Shown here: piece after piece, positions 1 through 6,021 of the stretch
Position numbering within the stretch: the first letter of the stretch is position 1
Layout of the letters: the number at the start of each line of letters is the position of its first letter
Source of the DNA: Spirochaetes bacterium GWF1_49_6
Lineage (GTDB): Bacteria > Spirochaetota > Brevinematia > Brevinematales > GWF1-51-8
Reading direction: 5' to 3'
Assembly (NCBI GenBank): GCA_001829395.1
Contig: MIBD01000030.1
Span: forward strand, 31,264-37,788
Length of the DNA: 6,525 nucleotides
The notes under the pieces: generated by a model
Told to the model about the DNA's origin: nothing
Seen by the model: the letters and a program-made list of their open reading frames with translations, nothing else
Databases searched by the model: none
Position numbers and translations under genes: made by a program

Positions 1-1
1 G

Positions 2-1153
2 CAGTCGCAGTTGTTCGATATTATTATCGATCTGTTCTCCGGTGACCCCGAACGGAAAAATCTTAACCGGAAGGAATTGCTGACCCGCGAGTCGATCAAC
101 CGTTCGTTCGTACGCGGGGCGAGAGTCCTGCTGGTGGAGGATAACCGGATCAACCAGAAGGTCGCGACCGAAATACTGTCGCAGGCCGGGGTAAATGTCG
201 AGATCGCGAGTAACGGGATCGAGGCGATCGACGCGGTCAAGAGTAAAACCTATCACGCGGTATTGATGGACGTACAGATGCCGGAGATGGACGGATTCGA
301 GGCCACCCGCAGGATACGTCAGGACCCGCGTTTTATGGATATCCCGATTATCGCGATGACGGCGAACGCTATGAAGGGCGACCGTGAGAAATGCATCGAA
401 TCCGGCATGAACGACTATATTTCGAAACCGATTCATATAGAAGAGCTTTTCTCCGTATTAAAAAAATGGATCGAGCCCGGAGGATTTGAACTATCGGCGG
501 AGGATGCGAAGCAGGTTACGGGTAACGGGCACTTCCCGTCGGAACTCGAAGGGATCGATATTAAATCCGCGCTGAAACGTCTGGAAAATAACAAGGAACT
601 CTATCTCGAACTTCTGCAGGATTTCCTGCAGGAAAATAAAGGTTTCGCGGATAAAATCCGCCAATCGGTAAAAAAGCACGATAAGGATACCGCCCACCGC
701 ATGGCGCATACCCTCAAGGGCGTGGCGGGAGCGATCGGGGCGTCGGATCTCTACCTGTCCACCCGCGAACTGGACGAAGCGTTCAAGAACGCCGAACAGG
801 ATACCTACCGGGAATTGATTCGAAAGGTCGAGAAGGATTTAAGCACGGTCATTACCGCGATCGAACAATTTTTCAATCTGAACGGGCAGAACGGAGATTC
901 ACCGCAGACCGGGGAGATCGATGCCGAGAAGTTCAAGCCCTTGCTGATCGAACTGCGTAAGCTCCTTCGCGCGGGGGATTTGGACGCCGAAACTGTTATG
1001 AAGAGTATTGAGAAAGATATGCTCCGTTCGAAATACGCCGAATATTATACCCGTCTGGGTAAGCATATATCGAATTACCGTTTCGACGAGGCGGAAAAAC
1101 TCCTGCTGGAACTGGGGTATAAAATCGGGGTCGAGTGGGGTGATGAGAAATGA
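2..1153 (+). CDS. Hybrid sensor histidine kinase, C-terminal part (REC-HPt), 5' truncated by window edge
   Basis: This is the 3' end of a large hybrid histidine kinase, open to the left edge in frame from base 2 (residues counted from there). The first residues (QSQLFDIIIDLF) resemble the last helix of a preceding receiver domain, so the full protein is probably kinase-REC-REC-HPt. A complete receiver spans about residues 40-157: acidic pair E46/D47, phospho-acceptor D90 (codon 269-271, in LMDVQMPEMDG), T120 and K142 (SKP). An HPt domain spans about 183-291, with phosphorylatable H236 (codon 707-709) in the motif AHTLKGVAGAIGA. A helical tail (about 305-380) of a type often seen after HPt domains ends the protein. 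All phosphotransfer residues are present, so this part looks functional as a relay. The stop overlaps the start of the next gene (ATGA), suggesting translational coupling. The sensor and kinase core lie outside the window, so the signal is unknown. The REC and HPt calls are firm; the upstream architecture is inferred. Confidence 0.93.
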   Translation, partial: QSQLFDIIIDLFSGDPERKNLNRKELLTRESINRSFVRGARVLLVEDNRINQKVATEILSQAGVNVEIASNGIEAIDAVKSKTYHAVLMDVQMPEMDGFEATRRIRQDPRFMDIPIIAMTANAMKGDREKCIESGMNDYISKPIHIEELFSVLKKWIEPGGFELSAEDAKQVTGNGHFPSELEGIDIKSALKRLENNKELYLELLQDFLQENKGFADKIRQSVKKHDKDTAHRMAHTLKGVAGAIGASDLYLSTRELDEAFKNAEQDTYRELIRKVEKDLSTVITAIEQFFNLNGQNGDSPQTGEIDAEKFKPLLIELRKLLRAGDLDAETVMKSIEKDMLRSKYAEYYTRLGKHISNYRFDEAEKLLLELGYKIGVEWGDEK

Positions 1154-1518
1154 GCGATAGAAAAATAGTGCTGATTATCGACGATACGCCTCTCAATATA
1201 AAAATTCTTTCCGATGCGCTGAAAGAGGACTACCGCATATTGGTTGCGCCGAACGGCGAGCGCGGACTGGAACTCGCGCGCGGGCAGAACACCCCTGACG
1301 CTATCCTGCTGGATATTATGATGCCGGGGATGGACGGTTTCGAGGTATGCAGGCGGCTGAAGTCCGACGATGCTACGTCCGGTATCCCCGTGATGTTTAT
1401 TACCGCGATGGAGAAGGGCGCCGATGAGAAAAAAGGCCGCGAACTGGGCGCCGCCGACTTTATTTTAAAACCGTTCAGTATACCCGATCTTAAAAAACGG
1501 ATAATAAAAGTACTTTAA
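1150..1518 (+). CDS. Single-domain response regulator (stand-alone receiver, CheY-like fold)
   Basis: This 122-residue protein is one complete receiver domain with no output domain. Visible residues are the acidic pair D11/D12, phospho-acceptor D55 (in LLDIMMPGMDG), T85 (FITAM) and K107 (ILKPF). The ATG at 1150 overlaps the stop of the hybrid kinase gene by four bases, and GGTGAT at 1139-1144 is a good ribosome site at 5-base spacing, so the start is well supported. Its sequence is closest to the receivers at the front of the next two genes (shared blocks LSDALKEDYR, FEVCRRLKSD, KPFSIP), and it ends where those proteins continue into linker and output. It probably shuttles phosphate within the relay or acts through a protein partner. 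The sequence does not show which. I call it a generic receiver and not CheY, since no chemotaxis genes are nearby. Confidence 0.93.
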   Translation: MSDRKIVLIIDDTPLNIKILSDALKEDYRILVAPNGERGLELARGQNTPDAILLDIMMPGMDGFEVCRRLKSDDATSGIPVMFITAMEKGADEKKGRELGAADFILKPFSIPDLKKRIIKVL

Positions 1519-1533
1519 TAACGCGAGGGTACG

Positions 1534-2634
1534 ATGGAAGATAAGCAGAGTATCCTGATTGTCGAGGATTCTCAGGTCAATCTCCATATATTAAGCAGTA
1601 CCCTGAAAGAGGAGTACCGCTTACAGATAGCGCGGGACGGCGGCGAGGCTCTCGGGATACTCGCGGGGGACGATCTCCCCGACCTGATACTGCTTGACAT
1701 CGTGATGCCGGATATGGACGGCTACGAGGTGTGCCGCCGTATCAAATCCGACCTCCGCACTGCGGATACCCCTGTGATATTCATCACATCGATGACGAAA
1801 GAGGAAGACGAGGCGCGGGGATTCGACCTGGGCGCGGTCGATTATATCATGAAACCGTTCAGTATACCGGTGCTGCGTAAACGGATACGGACGCATCTCG
1901 ATTTGAATATATACCGGAGGTCGCTGGAGGAACGGAACCGCGAACTCGCGAGCCTGAACCTGAGACTACGCGACTCCAACGAGGATTTGGAAAGTTTCGC
2001 TTATGCCGTTTCGCACGACCTGCGGGAACCGCTCCGTGTCGTGATCAATTACCTGACGCTGCTGGATAAGAGTTTCACGGCGGACGCGGGAAGCTATGTT
2101 AAATACAGTACGGAAGCCGTTCAGCGGATGGATCGAATGATTACCGATTTGCTCCAGTACTCGCGCATCCAGAGACAGGGCGGCGAGTTCGAGACCCTCG
2201 ATATGAAGGATGTCCTCCGTCTGGCGACCATGAACCTCGGCGCGAGGATCGAACAGACCGGCGCTGCGGTGACGATCGGGGATTTACCCCCCATTCGCGG
2301 CGATAAGCTCCAGATCATCCGGGTGTTCCAGAACCTGATCGGTAACGCGCTCAAGTTTACCGCCCGGGGCGTTACGCCAATGATTACGGTCGGGGGGAAG
2401 GCGCTCGACGGGGAGGCCGTATTCTCGGTTGCCGATAACGGTATCGGGATAGCGGAGAACGATATTTCGAGATTGTTCATCCCGTTTCAGCGCCTGAGGG
2501 ACGCGGGGGAGTACGAGGGCACGGGGATCGGATTGGCGCTTTGCCGGAAAATTATCGAACGGCACGGCGGTAAAATATGGATAGAATCGATGGAAGGGAA
2601 GGGGTCGGTGTTTCGGTTCAGTATTCCCGCGTAA
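1534..2634 (+). CDS. Receiver-histidine kinase fusion protein (REC-HisKA-HATPase_c)
   Basis: This soluble 366-residue protein has a receiver in front of a complete kinase core. The receiver (about 5-122) has E11/D12, phospho-acceptor D55 (LLDIVMPDMDG), T85 and K107. A charged, probably coiled-coil linker (about 126-152) leads to a HisKA domain with phosphorylated H161 (codon 2014-2016) in AVSHDLREPLR, a form common in phytochrome-related kinases. The ATPase domain has an N box (QNLIGNALKF, 266-275), G1 (DNGIGI, 301-306), an F box near 314-321 and G2 (GTGIGLAL, 329-336). No membrane segment, PAS or GAF domain is visible, so kinase activity is probably set by phosphorylation of its own receiver. 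The phosphate source could be the HPt of the upstream hybrid kinase. It starts 15 bases after the stand-alone receiver gene; the ribosome site GAGGGT (1525-1530) sits rather close to the ATG. All catalytic motifs are intact. Its downstream target is not shown by the sequence, though the adjacent REC-HD-GYP protein is an obvious candidate. Confidence 0.94.
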   Translation: MEDKQSILIVEDSQVNLHILSSTLKEEYRLQIARDGGEALGILAGDDLPDLILLDIVMPDMDGYEVCRRIKSDLRTADTPVIFITSMTKEEDEARGFDLGAVDYIMKPFSIPVLRKRIRTHLDLNIYRRSLEERNRELASLNLRLRDSNEDLESFAYAVSHDLREPLRVVINYLTLLDKSFTADAGSYVKYSTEAVQRMDRMITDLLQYSRIQRQGGEFETLDMKDVLRLATMNLGARIEQTGAAVTIGDLPPIRGDKLQIIRVFQNLIGNALKFTARGVTPMITVGGKALDGEAVFSVADNGIGIAENDISRLFIPFQRLRDAGEYEGTGIGLALCRKIIERHGGKIWIESMEGKGSVFRFSIPA

Positions 2635-2647
2635 TAATGGAGGAGCG

Positions 2648-3703
2648 ATGGAAGAGAGAAAAGCCCGTGTCCTGATAGTGGACGATACCCCTATCAATAT
2701 AAAAGTCCTGTCCGACGCGTTGAAGGACGACTATAAAATATCGGTCGCGCAGAGCGGAAAGAAAGCCCTCGAATTGGTGCATAATCCCGACCAGCCGGAT
2801 ATTATCCTGCTGGACGTGATGATGCCGGAGATGGACGGGTACGAGGTGTGCCGACGTCTGAAGTCCGACCCGGCGACAGTGAAAATACCCGTGATATTCG
2901 TAACCGCGATGAGCGAGGAGCATGACGAGGAGTTGGGGTTCGAGGTCGGCGCGGTGGACTATATCACTAAGCCGTTCAGTATCCCGCTCGCCCGCCAGCG
3001 AATCGGATTGCATATCGAACTGAAGCGTTACCGCGATTCGCTCGAGGAGTTGGTGAACGAACAGACCGTCATTATAAAAAAGGAACGCGACAACGCCGTA
3101 ATGCTGCGGGACAAGGCCGAGAAGCAGTTGGAAGGTTTCCTGATGGTGCTGGCGACTGCGATTGAATCGAAAGACCCCTATACCGGGAGGCACGTGGAAC
3201 GTGTCGCCCTTTTCGCGAGAGACCTGGGGGCGAGGTACGGGATCGTCGATAAGGAACTGAAAGAACTCTACTTGGGCGCGATTGTCCACGATGTCGGTAA
3301 AATCGGCGTCAGGGAATCGGTGCTCAATAAGCAGGGCAAGCTCGACCCGGAGGAATTCGAACATATCAAGATGCATCCGGTATATGGGCGGAATATCCTG
3401 TCCAAACTCGAGGATATCGAGGTCGCGTATGTGATTGCTTATCATCATCAGGAAAGGTATGACGGCAAGGGATATCCCGACGGGCTTTCCGGCGAGCAGA
3501 TACCGTTGGTCGCGCGCATTGTCACTGTCGCCGATTACTGGGACGCCATCACATCGGATCGGCCGTACCGTCCCGCGATGCCGATCGAAAAGGCATTGCA
3601 GATTATGCGGGATGAGCGCGGGAAGGCGTTCGATCCCGAACTGCTCGACTTGTTTCTCGAAGACGAAGATAAAATCTACCTGCGCTATCTCGACAGGCGG
3701 TAA
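2648..3703 (+). CDS. Response regulator with HD-GYP domain, predicted c-di-GMP phosphodiesterase (RpfG-like)
   Basis: This 351-residue protein joins a receiver to an HD-GYP domain, a family that hydrolyses cyclic di-GMP, typically to GMP or pGpG. The receiver (about 6-123) has D12/D13, phospho-acceptor D56 (LLDVMMPEMDG), T86 and K108. A helical linker (about 125-160) follows. The HD-GYP domain (about 160-345) has H182 (TGRHVERV), the HD pair H214/D215 (HDVGKIG), H243 (MHPVYG), H266/H267 (YHHQERYDG), the signature GYP at 275-277 and D296 (VADYWDA), then the typical TSDRPYR block. All core metal ligands are therefore present. The residue four before H182 is Tyr178, where some members have a Glu ligand to a third metal. 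A strong Shine-Dalgarno site (GGAGGAG, 2639-2645) supports the start, 13 bases after the REC-kinase gene. It is the only gene of the set with an enzymatic output domain apart from phosphotransfer, so it is probably where the relay acts on c-di-GMP. Substrate and activity are inferred from the family. Confidence 0.95.
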   Translation: MEERKARVLIVDDTPINIKVLSDALKDDYKISVAQSGKKALELVHNPDQPDIILLDVMMPEMDGYEVCRRLKSDPATVKIPVIFVTAMSEEHDEELGFEVGAVDYITKPFSIPLARQRIGLHIELKRYRDSLEELVNEQTVIIKKERDNAVMLRDKAEKQLEGFLMVLATAIESKDPYTGRHVERVALFARDLGARYGIVDKELKELYLGAIVHDVGKIGVRESVLNKQGKLDPEEFEHIKMHPVYGRNILSKLEDIEVAYVIAYHHQERYDGKGYPDGLSGEQIPLVARIVTVADYWDAITSDRPYRPAMPIEKALQIMRDERGKAFDPELLDLFLEDEDKIYLRYLDRR

Positions 3704-3716
3704 GGATAAATCATTG
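3702..3716 (+). promoter_or_regulatory. Ribosome binding site and TTG start for the rRNA methyltransferase gene
   Basis: AAGGA at 3702-3706 overlaps the stop codon of the HD-GYP gene and lies 7 bases before a TTG at 3714-3716. Translation from this TTG gives a methyltransferase of usual length whose N-terminus runs straight into the conserved GRERSARQRHPW block. The upstream in-frame ATG at 3435 would add 93 residues that are an out-of-frame reading of the HD-GYP gene. TTGs at 3726 and 3732 are less likely alternatives, since they lie further from the ribosome site. Confidence 0.8.
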
Positions 3717-4907
3717 ATAAAAACATTGCAATTGAGGCCGGGGCGTGAACGCTCGGCGCGCCAGCGTCACCCGTGGCTTTTCGCGAGCGCGGTCATTCTG
3801 CCGAAGGAGCGAATCGAACCGGGCGAGACCGTCCGCGTGATTGATTCGCGCGGCGAATTTGTCGCGTGGGGCATCTGTAACCCACGCTCTAAAATCATGC
3901 TGCGTCTGCTCGAATGGGACGAGAGTCGTCCGGTCGATATGGATTGGTGGCGCGGGATGATCGAACGTTCCGCCGCGCGGCGCGGGGAATTGTCCAACTC
4001 CGCGGATACCGATGCGTACCGACTCATCTTCGCGGAGGCCGACCGGCTTCCGGGGCTGATCGCCGACTATTACGCGGGATATATCGTGACCCAGTTTCTG
4101 ACCGCCGGGGCGCTCCGTATTAAAAACGAACTGGTCGATATTCTCGCACAGGTCTTTCAGCCGAAGGGTATCTACTCCCGCGCGGATAACGAGCTTCTGG
4201 CCCTCGAGGGAGTGGGCGACACTTCCGGTACGGTTTACGGTGAAAGCCCGCCCGAAGACCTGATTGTGAGGGAGAACGGGCTGAAGTACTACATCGACCT
4301 GCGTTCCGGGCAGAAGACCGGATTTTACGCCGACCAGCGGAATAACCGCCGGATAACCGCGCGGTACGCGCGCGGAAAACGCGTGCTGGACTGTTTCTGC
4401 TATTCGGGGGGATTTACGATGGCGTGTCTCGCGGGAGGCGCGGAAAGCGTGACCGCCGCCGATTCGTCGCGGGAGGCGTTGGAACTGCTTGAACGGAATA
4501 TCGCGCTGAACGGGTTCGACCCGGATAAGGTACGGACGGTCGAGGCGGATATCTTCCAGCTTCTGCGGGGTTACCGCGATCAAGAGGAAAAATTCGACCT
4601 AGTGATACTCGACCCGCCGAAGTTCGCGCCGACTAAGGCGTCTTTGGCGAGGGCGATGCGCGCGTACAAGGATTTGAACCTCCACGGCATCAAGGCGCTC
4701 GCGGAGAACGGCGTACTCGCGACATTTTCATGCTCGGGGGGAGTGAGCGCGCACGACCTGAAAATGGCGCTCGCATGGGCGGCGACCGACGCGGGATGCG
4801 AGATGCAGATTATCGAATATATGACGCAGGCGGAGGATCACCCGTTACGTCTGGCGTACCCCGAATCGGAGTACCTCAAGGGAATTATCGCGCGTAAGAT
4901 CGGCTAA
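3714..4907 (+). CDS. rlmI: Class I SAM-dependent rRNA methyltransferase, RlmI family (23S rRNA m5C1962-type)
   Basis: This 397-residue protein has nearly the same length as E. coli RlmI, which methylates C5 of cytosine 1962 in 23S rRNA using S-adenosylmethionine. The N-terminus (about 1-75) looks like the PUA RNA-binding domain, with the conserved RHPWLFASAV (18-27). A middle domain leads to GQKTGFYADQRNNR (199-212), a hallmark of the family. The Rossmann-like methyltransferase domain has motif I VLDCFCYSGGF (224-234), acidic D250 after the second strand, motif IV LDPPKF (299-304), and motif VI TFSCSGG (337-343) with the likely catalytic Cys340 (codon 4731-4733). The C-terminal block DHPLRLAYPESEYLKG also fits. 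It follows the HD-GYP gene by 10 bases and is probably co-transcribed with it, although a housekeeping rRNA enzyme has no obvious link to a phosphorelay. The family assignment is firm. The exact target base is inferred, and related paralogues with other targets exist. Confidence 0.92.
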   Translation: MIKTLQLRPGRERSARQRHPWLFASAVILPKERIEPGETVRVIDSRGEFVAWGICNPRSKIMLRLLEWDESRPVDMDWWRGMIERSAARRGELSNSADTDAYRLIFAEADRLPGLIADYYAGYIVTQFLTAGALRIKNELVDILAQVFQPKGIYSRADNELLALEGVGDTSGTVYGESPPEDLIVRENGLKYYIDLRSGQKTGFYADQRNNRRITARYARGKRVLDCFCYSGGFTMACLAGGAESVTAADSSREALELLERNIALNGFDPDKVRTVEADIFQLLRGYRDQEEKFDLVILDPPKFAPTKASLARAMRAYKDLNLHGIKALAENGVLATFSCSGGVSAHDLKMALAWAATDAGCEMQIIEYMTQAEDHPLRLAYPESEYLKGIIARKIG

Positions 4908-5884
4908 CGTTCCAATAGATATTTCATATACTGGAAACGGGAGAATATCTTAGCGATAGACGGGTCTTTCCCGCAGAGTTTACCGCGGATATCGTTGACG
5001 CTCTTATGCCCGTTCTTGTCCAGCCATCCGCTGATCTGGGCATTCAACTCTTTGAGATAATCGATTTTATGGAGGTAGAGCGCGGATGTGACCTGCACCG
5101 CTTTCGCCCCGGCGAGAATCAGCTTGACGGCCTGTTCGCCGGTATGCACGCCGGTGGAGCCGCAAAGGTCGCAGCGGGTCTCGTGCGAAAGGAGGCCGAT
5201 CCAACGAAGGGGTACCATGAACTCGTCGGGAGAGCTGATGCCGTGTCCGGGAGTCACCTTCATTTTATCGAGGTTGATATCGTTATGCAGGAAACGGTTG
5301 AACATGACGACCGCGTCCACCCCGTCGAATTCGAGACGACGGACGATAGACGCGAGATTGGTGAACTGGCTGCTGATTTTCAGCGCGACAGGGATTTTTA
5401 CCTGCGACTTAACCGCTTTCAGGATATGGAGATAACGTTCTTCGATTTCCTTGGAGTCGTCGCGGTGGTCGATATCGAATATGTAGACATTCAGCTCGAT
5501 ACCGTCGGCGCCCGCTTCCTCGAGCTTCCGCGCGAAATCTATCCATCCCCCCGCGCTCACGCAGTTGACGCTTGCTATCACGGGGATATTTACCGCTTTC
5601 TTGGAATCGGATATGAGGGACAGGTATTTCGATACGCTGCGGTCGCGCGTCATTCCCTGGATATATTCGGCCGCCTCGGGATGCATGTCGAAATTCGCCG
5701 TCTGCATCTCCTGGTTGACTTCCGAATGTATCTGTTCCTCGAATATGGATTTCAGTATGACCGCTCCCGCTCCGGCTTCTTCGCATTTCCTGATTTCTTC
5801 AGGCGTATTCGTCAGCCCGGAACTCCCGACTATCAGCGGGCTTTTCAACTGTAATCCCATGTATTTTACCGCAAGATCGGCCAT
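4904..5884 (-). CDS. Dihydroorotate dehydrogenase-like FMN protein (TIM barrel), function uncertain
   Basis: This 326-residue protein has the layout of class 1 dihydroorotate dehydrogenases: an N-terminal SPLIVGSSGLT block (15-25), conserved Lys45 in VILKS, Lys169 in VALKIS, and a C-terminal flavin-phosphate region with CGSTGVHTG (241-249) and GAKAVQVTSALY (259-270). No signal peptide or membrane segment is visible, so it should be cytoplasmic. The active-site loop is unusual. True PyrD proteins have an NLSCPN-type motif with a catalytic Cys, or Ser in class 2, but here the matching segment reads ELNVYIFDID (130-139, around 5468-5497) with no Cys or Ser. It is therefore unlikely to be the normal pyrimidine-pathway enzyme and belongs with proteins usually annotated only as DHOD-like. 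The ATG at 5882-5884 is preceded by AGGGGG (5890-5895) at 5-base spacing. The gene converges on the methyltransferase gene with a 4-base overlap at the stops. The fold call is firm; the substrate is unknown. Confidence 0.88.
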   Translation of the reverse strand: MADLAVKYMGLQLKSPLIVGSSGLTNTPEEIRKCEEAGAGAVILKSIFEEQIHSEVNQEMQTANFDMHPEAAEYIQGMTRDRSVSKYLSLISDSKKAVNIPVIASVNCVSAGGWIDFARKLEEAGADGIELNVYIFDIDHRDDSKEIEERYLHILKAVKSQVKIPVALKISSQFTNLASIVRRLEFDGVDAVVMFNRFLHNDINLDKMKVTPGHGISSPDEFMVPLRWIGLLSHETRCDLCGSTGVHTGEQAVKLILAGAKAVQVTSALYLHKIDYLKELNAQISGWLDKNGHKSVNDIRGKLCGKDPSIAKIFSRFQYMKYLLER

Positions 5885-5913
5885 ATCGACCCCCTGTTTT
5901 TCATCTCAGCTAA

Positions 5914-5942
5914 ATTTTATATTAAGATTGAAGGTTAGGCAA
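5914..5942 (-). promoter_or_regulatory. Putative sigma70-type promoter for the DHOD-like gene
   Basis: On the minus strand, TTGCCT (5937-5942, 4 of 6 matches to the -35 consensus) and TAAAAT (5914-5919, 5 of 6 matches to the -10 consensus) are separated by exactly 17 bases. Transcription would start near 5907, giving a leader of about 23 bases that includes the AGGGGG ribosome site. TATAAA at 5916-5921 is an overlapping alternative -10 with a poorer -35 partner. The call rests on sequence match and position only. Confidence 0.5.
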
Positions 5943-5960
5943 TAAACGGAAGGGTTAAAT

Positions 5961-5989
5961 TTGACATTTTTTCCGGCTGAACATAGGCT
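5961..5989 (+). promoter_or_regulatory. Putative sigma70-type promoter for the membrane protein gene
   Basis: TTGACA at 5961-5966 is a perfect -35 consensus. After a 17-base spacer, TAGGCT at 5984-5989 keeps the three most conserved -10 positions (first T, second A, last T). Transcription would start near 5996, about 26 bases before the ATG at 6022. The weak -10 beside a perfect -35 could mean that an activator or extra contacts are needed; that is inference. Confidence 0.5.
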
Positions 5990-6006
5990 TTAAGTGTCGA
6001 CGGGCG

Positions 6007-6013
6007 AAGGAGG
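6007..6013 (+). promoter_or_regulatory. Strong Shine-Dalgarno site for the membrane protein gene
   Basis: AAGGAGG lies 8 bases before the ATG at 6022-6024. It fixes the start of a reading frame that stays open to the window edge and codes for a clearly hydrophobic protein, so it is the main evidence that the gene is real. Confidence 0.8.
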
Positions 6014-6021
6014 ACGGGGTT

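Noticed and set aside
1150..1518. Stand-alone receiver as a pseudogene remnant of a longer receiver-output protein
   Set aside because: It has a normal receiver length, all phosphorylation residues, a good ribosome site and a coupled start, so it is best read as an intact single-domain regulator.
2618..3448. Long minus-strand open frame opposite the REC-HD-GYP gene
   Set aside because: It is antisense to a gene with complete conserved motifs and shows no recognisable domain of its own; it follows from the codon pattern of the plus-strand gene.
3711..4583. Minus-strand open frame opposite the methyltransferase gene
   Set aside because: It is a shadow of the RlmI-type coding sequence with no motif of its own.
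4880..4950. Rho-independent terminator between the convergent genes
   Set aside because: I could not find a GC-rich stem followed by a T-run on either strand here.
5006..5854. Long plus-strand open frame (282 codons) opposite the DHOD-like gene
   Set aside because: The minus strand encodes a clear flavoprotein with its own ribosome site and promoter. The plus-strand frame has no family features.
4904..5884. Naming the DHOD-like gene pyrD
   Set aside because: The catalytic Cys or Ser loop is missing, so the pyrimidine-pathway name would overstate the evidence.
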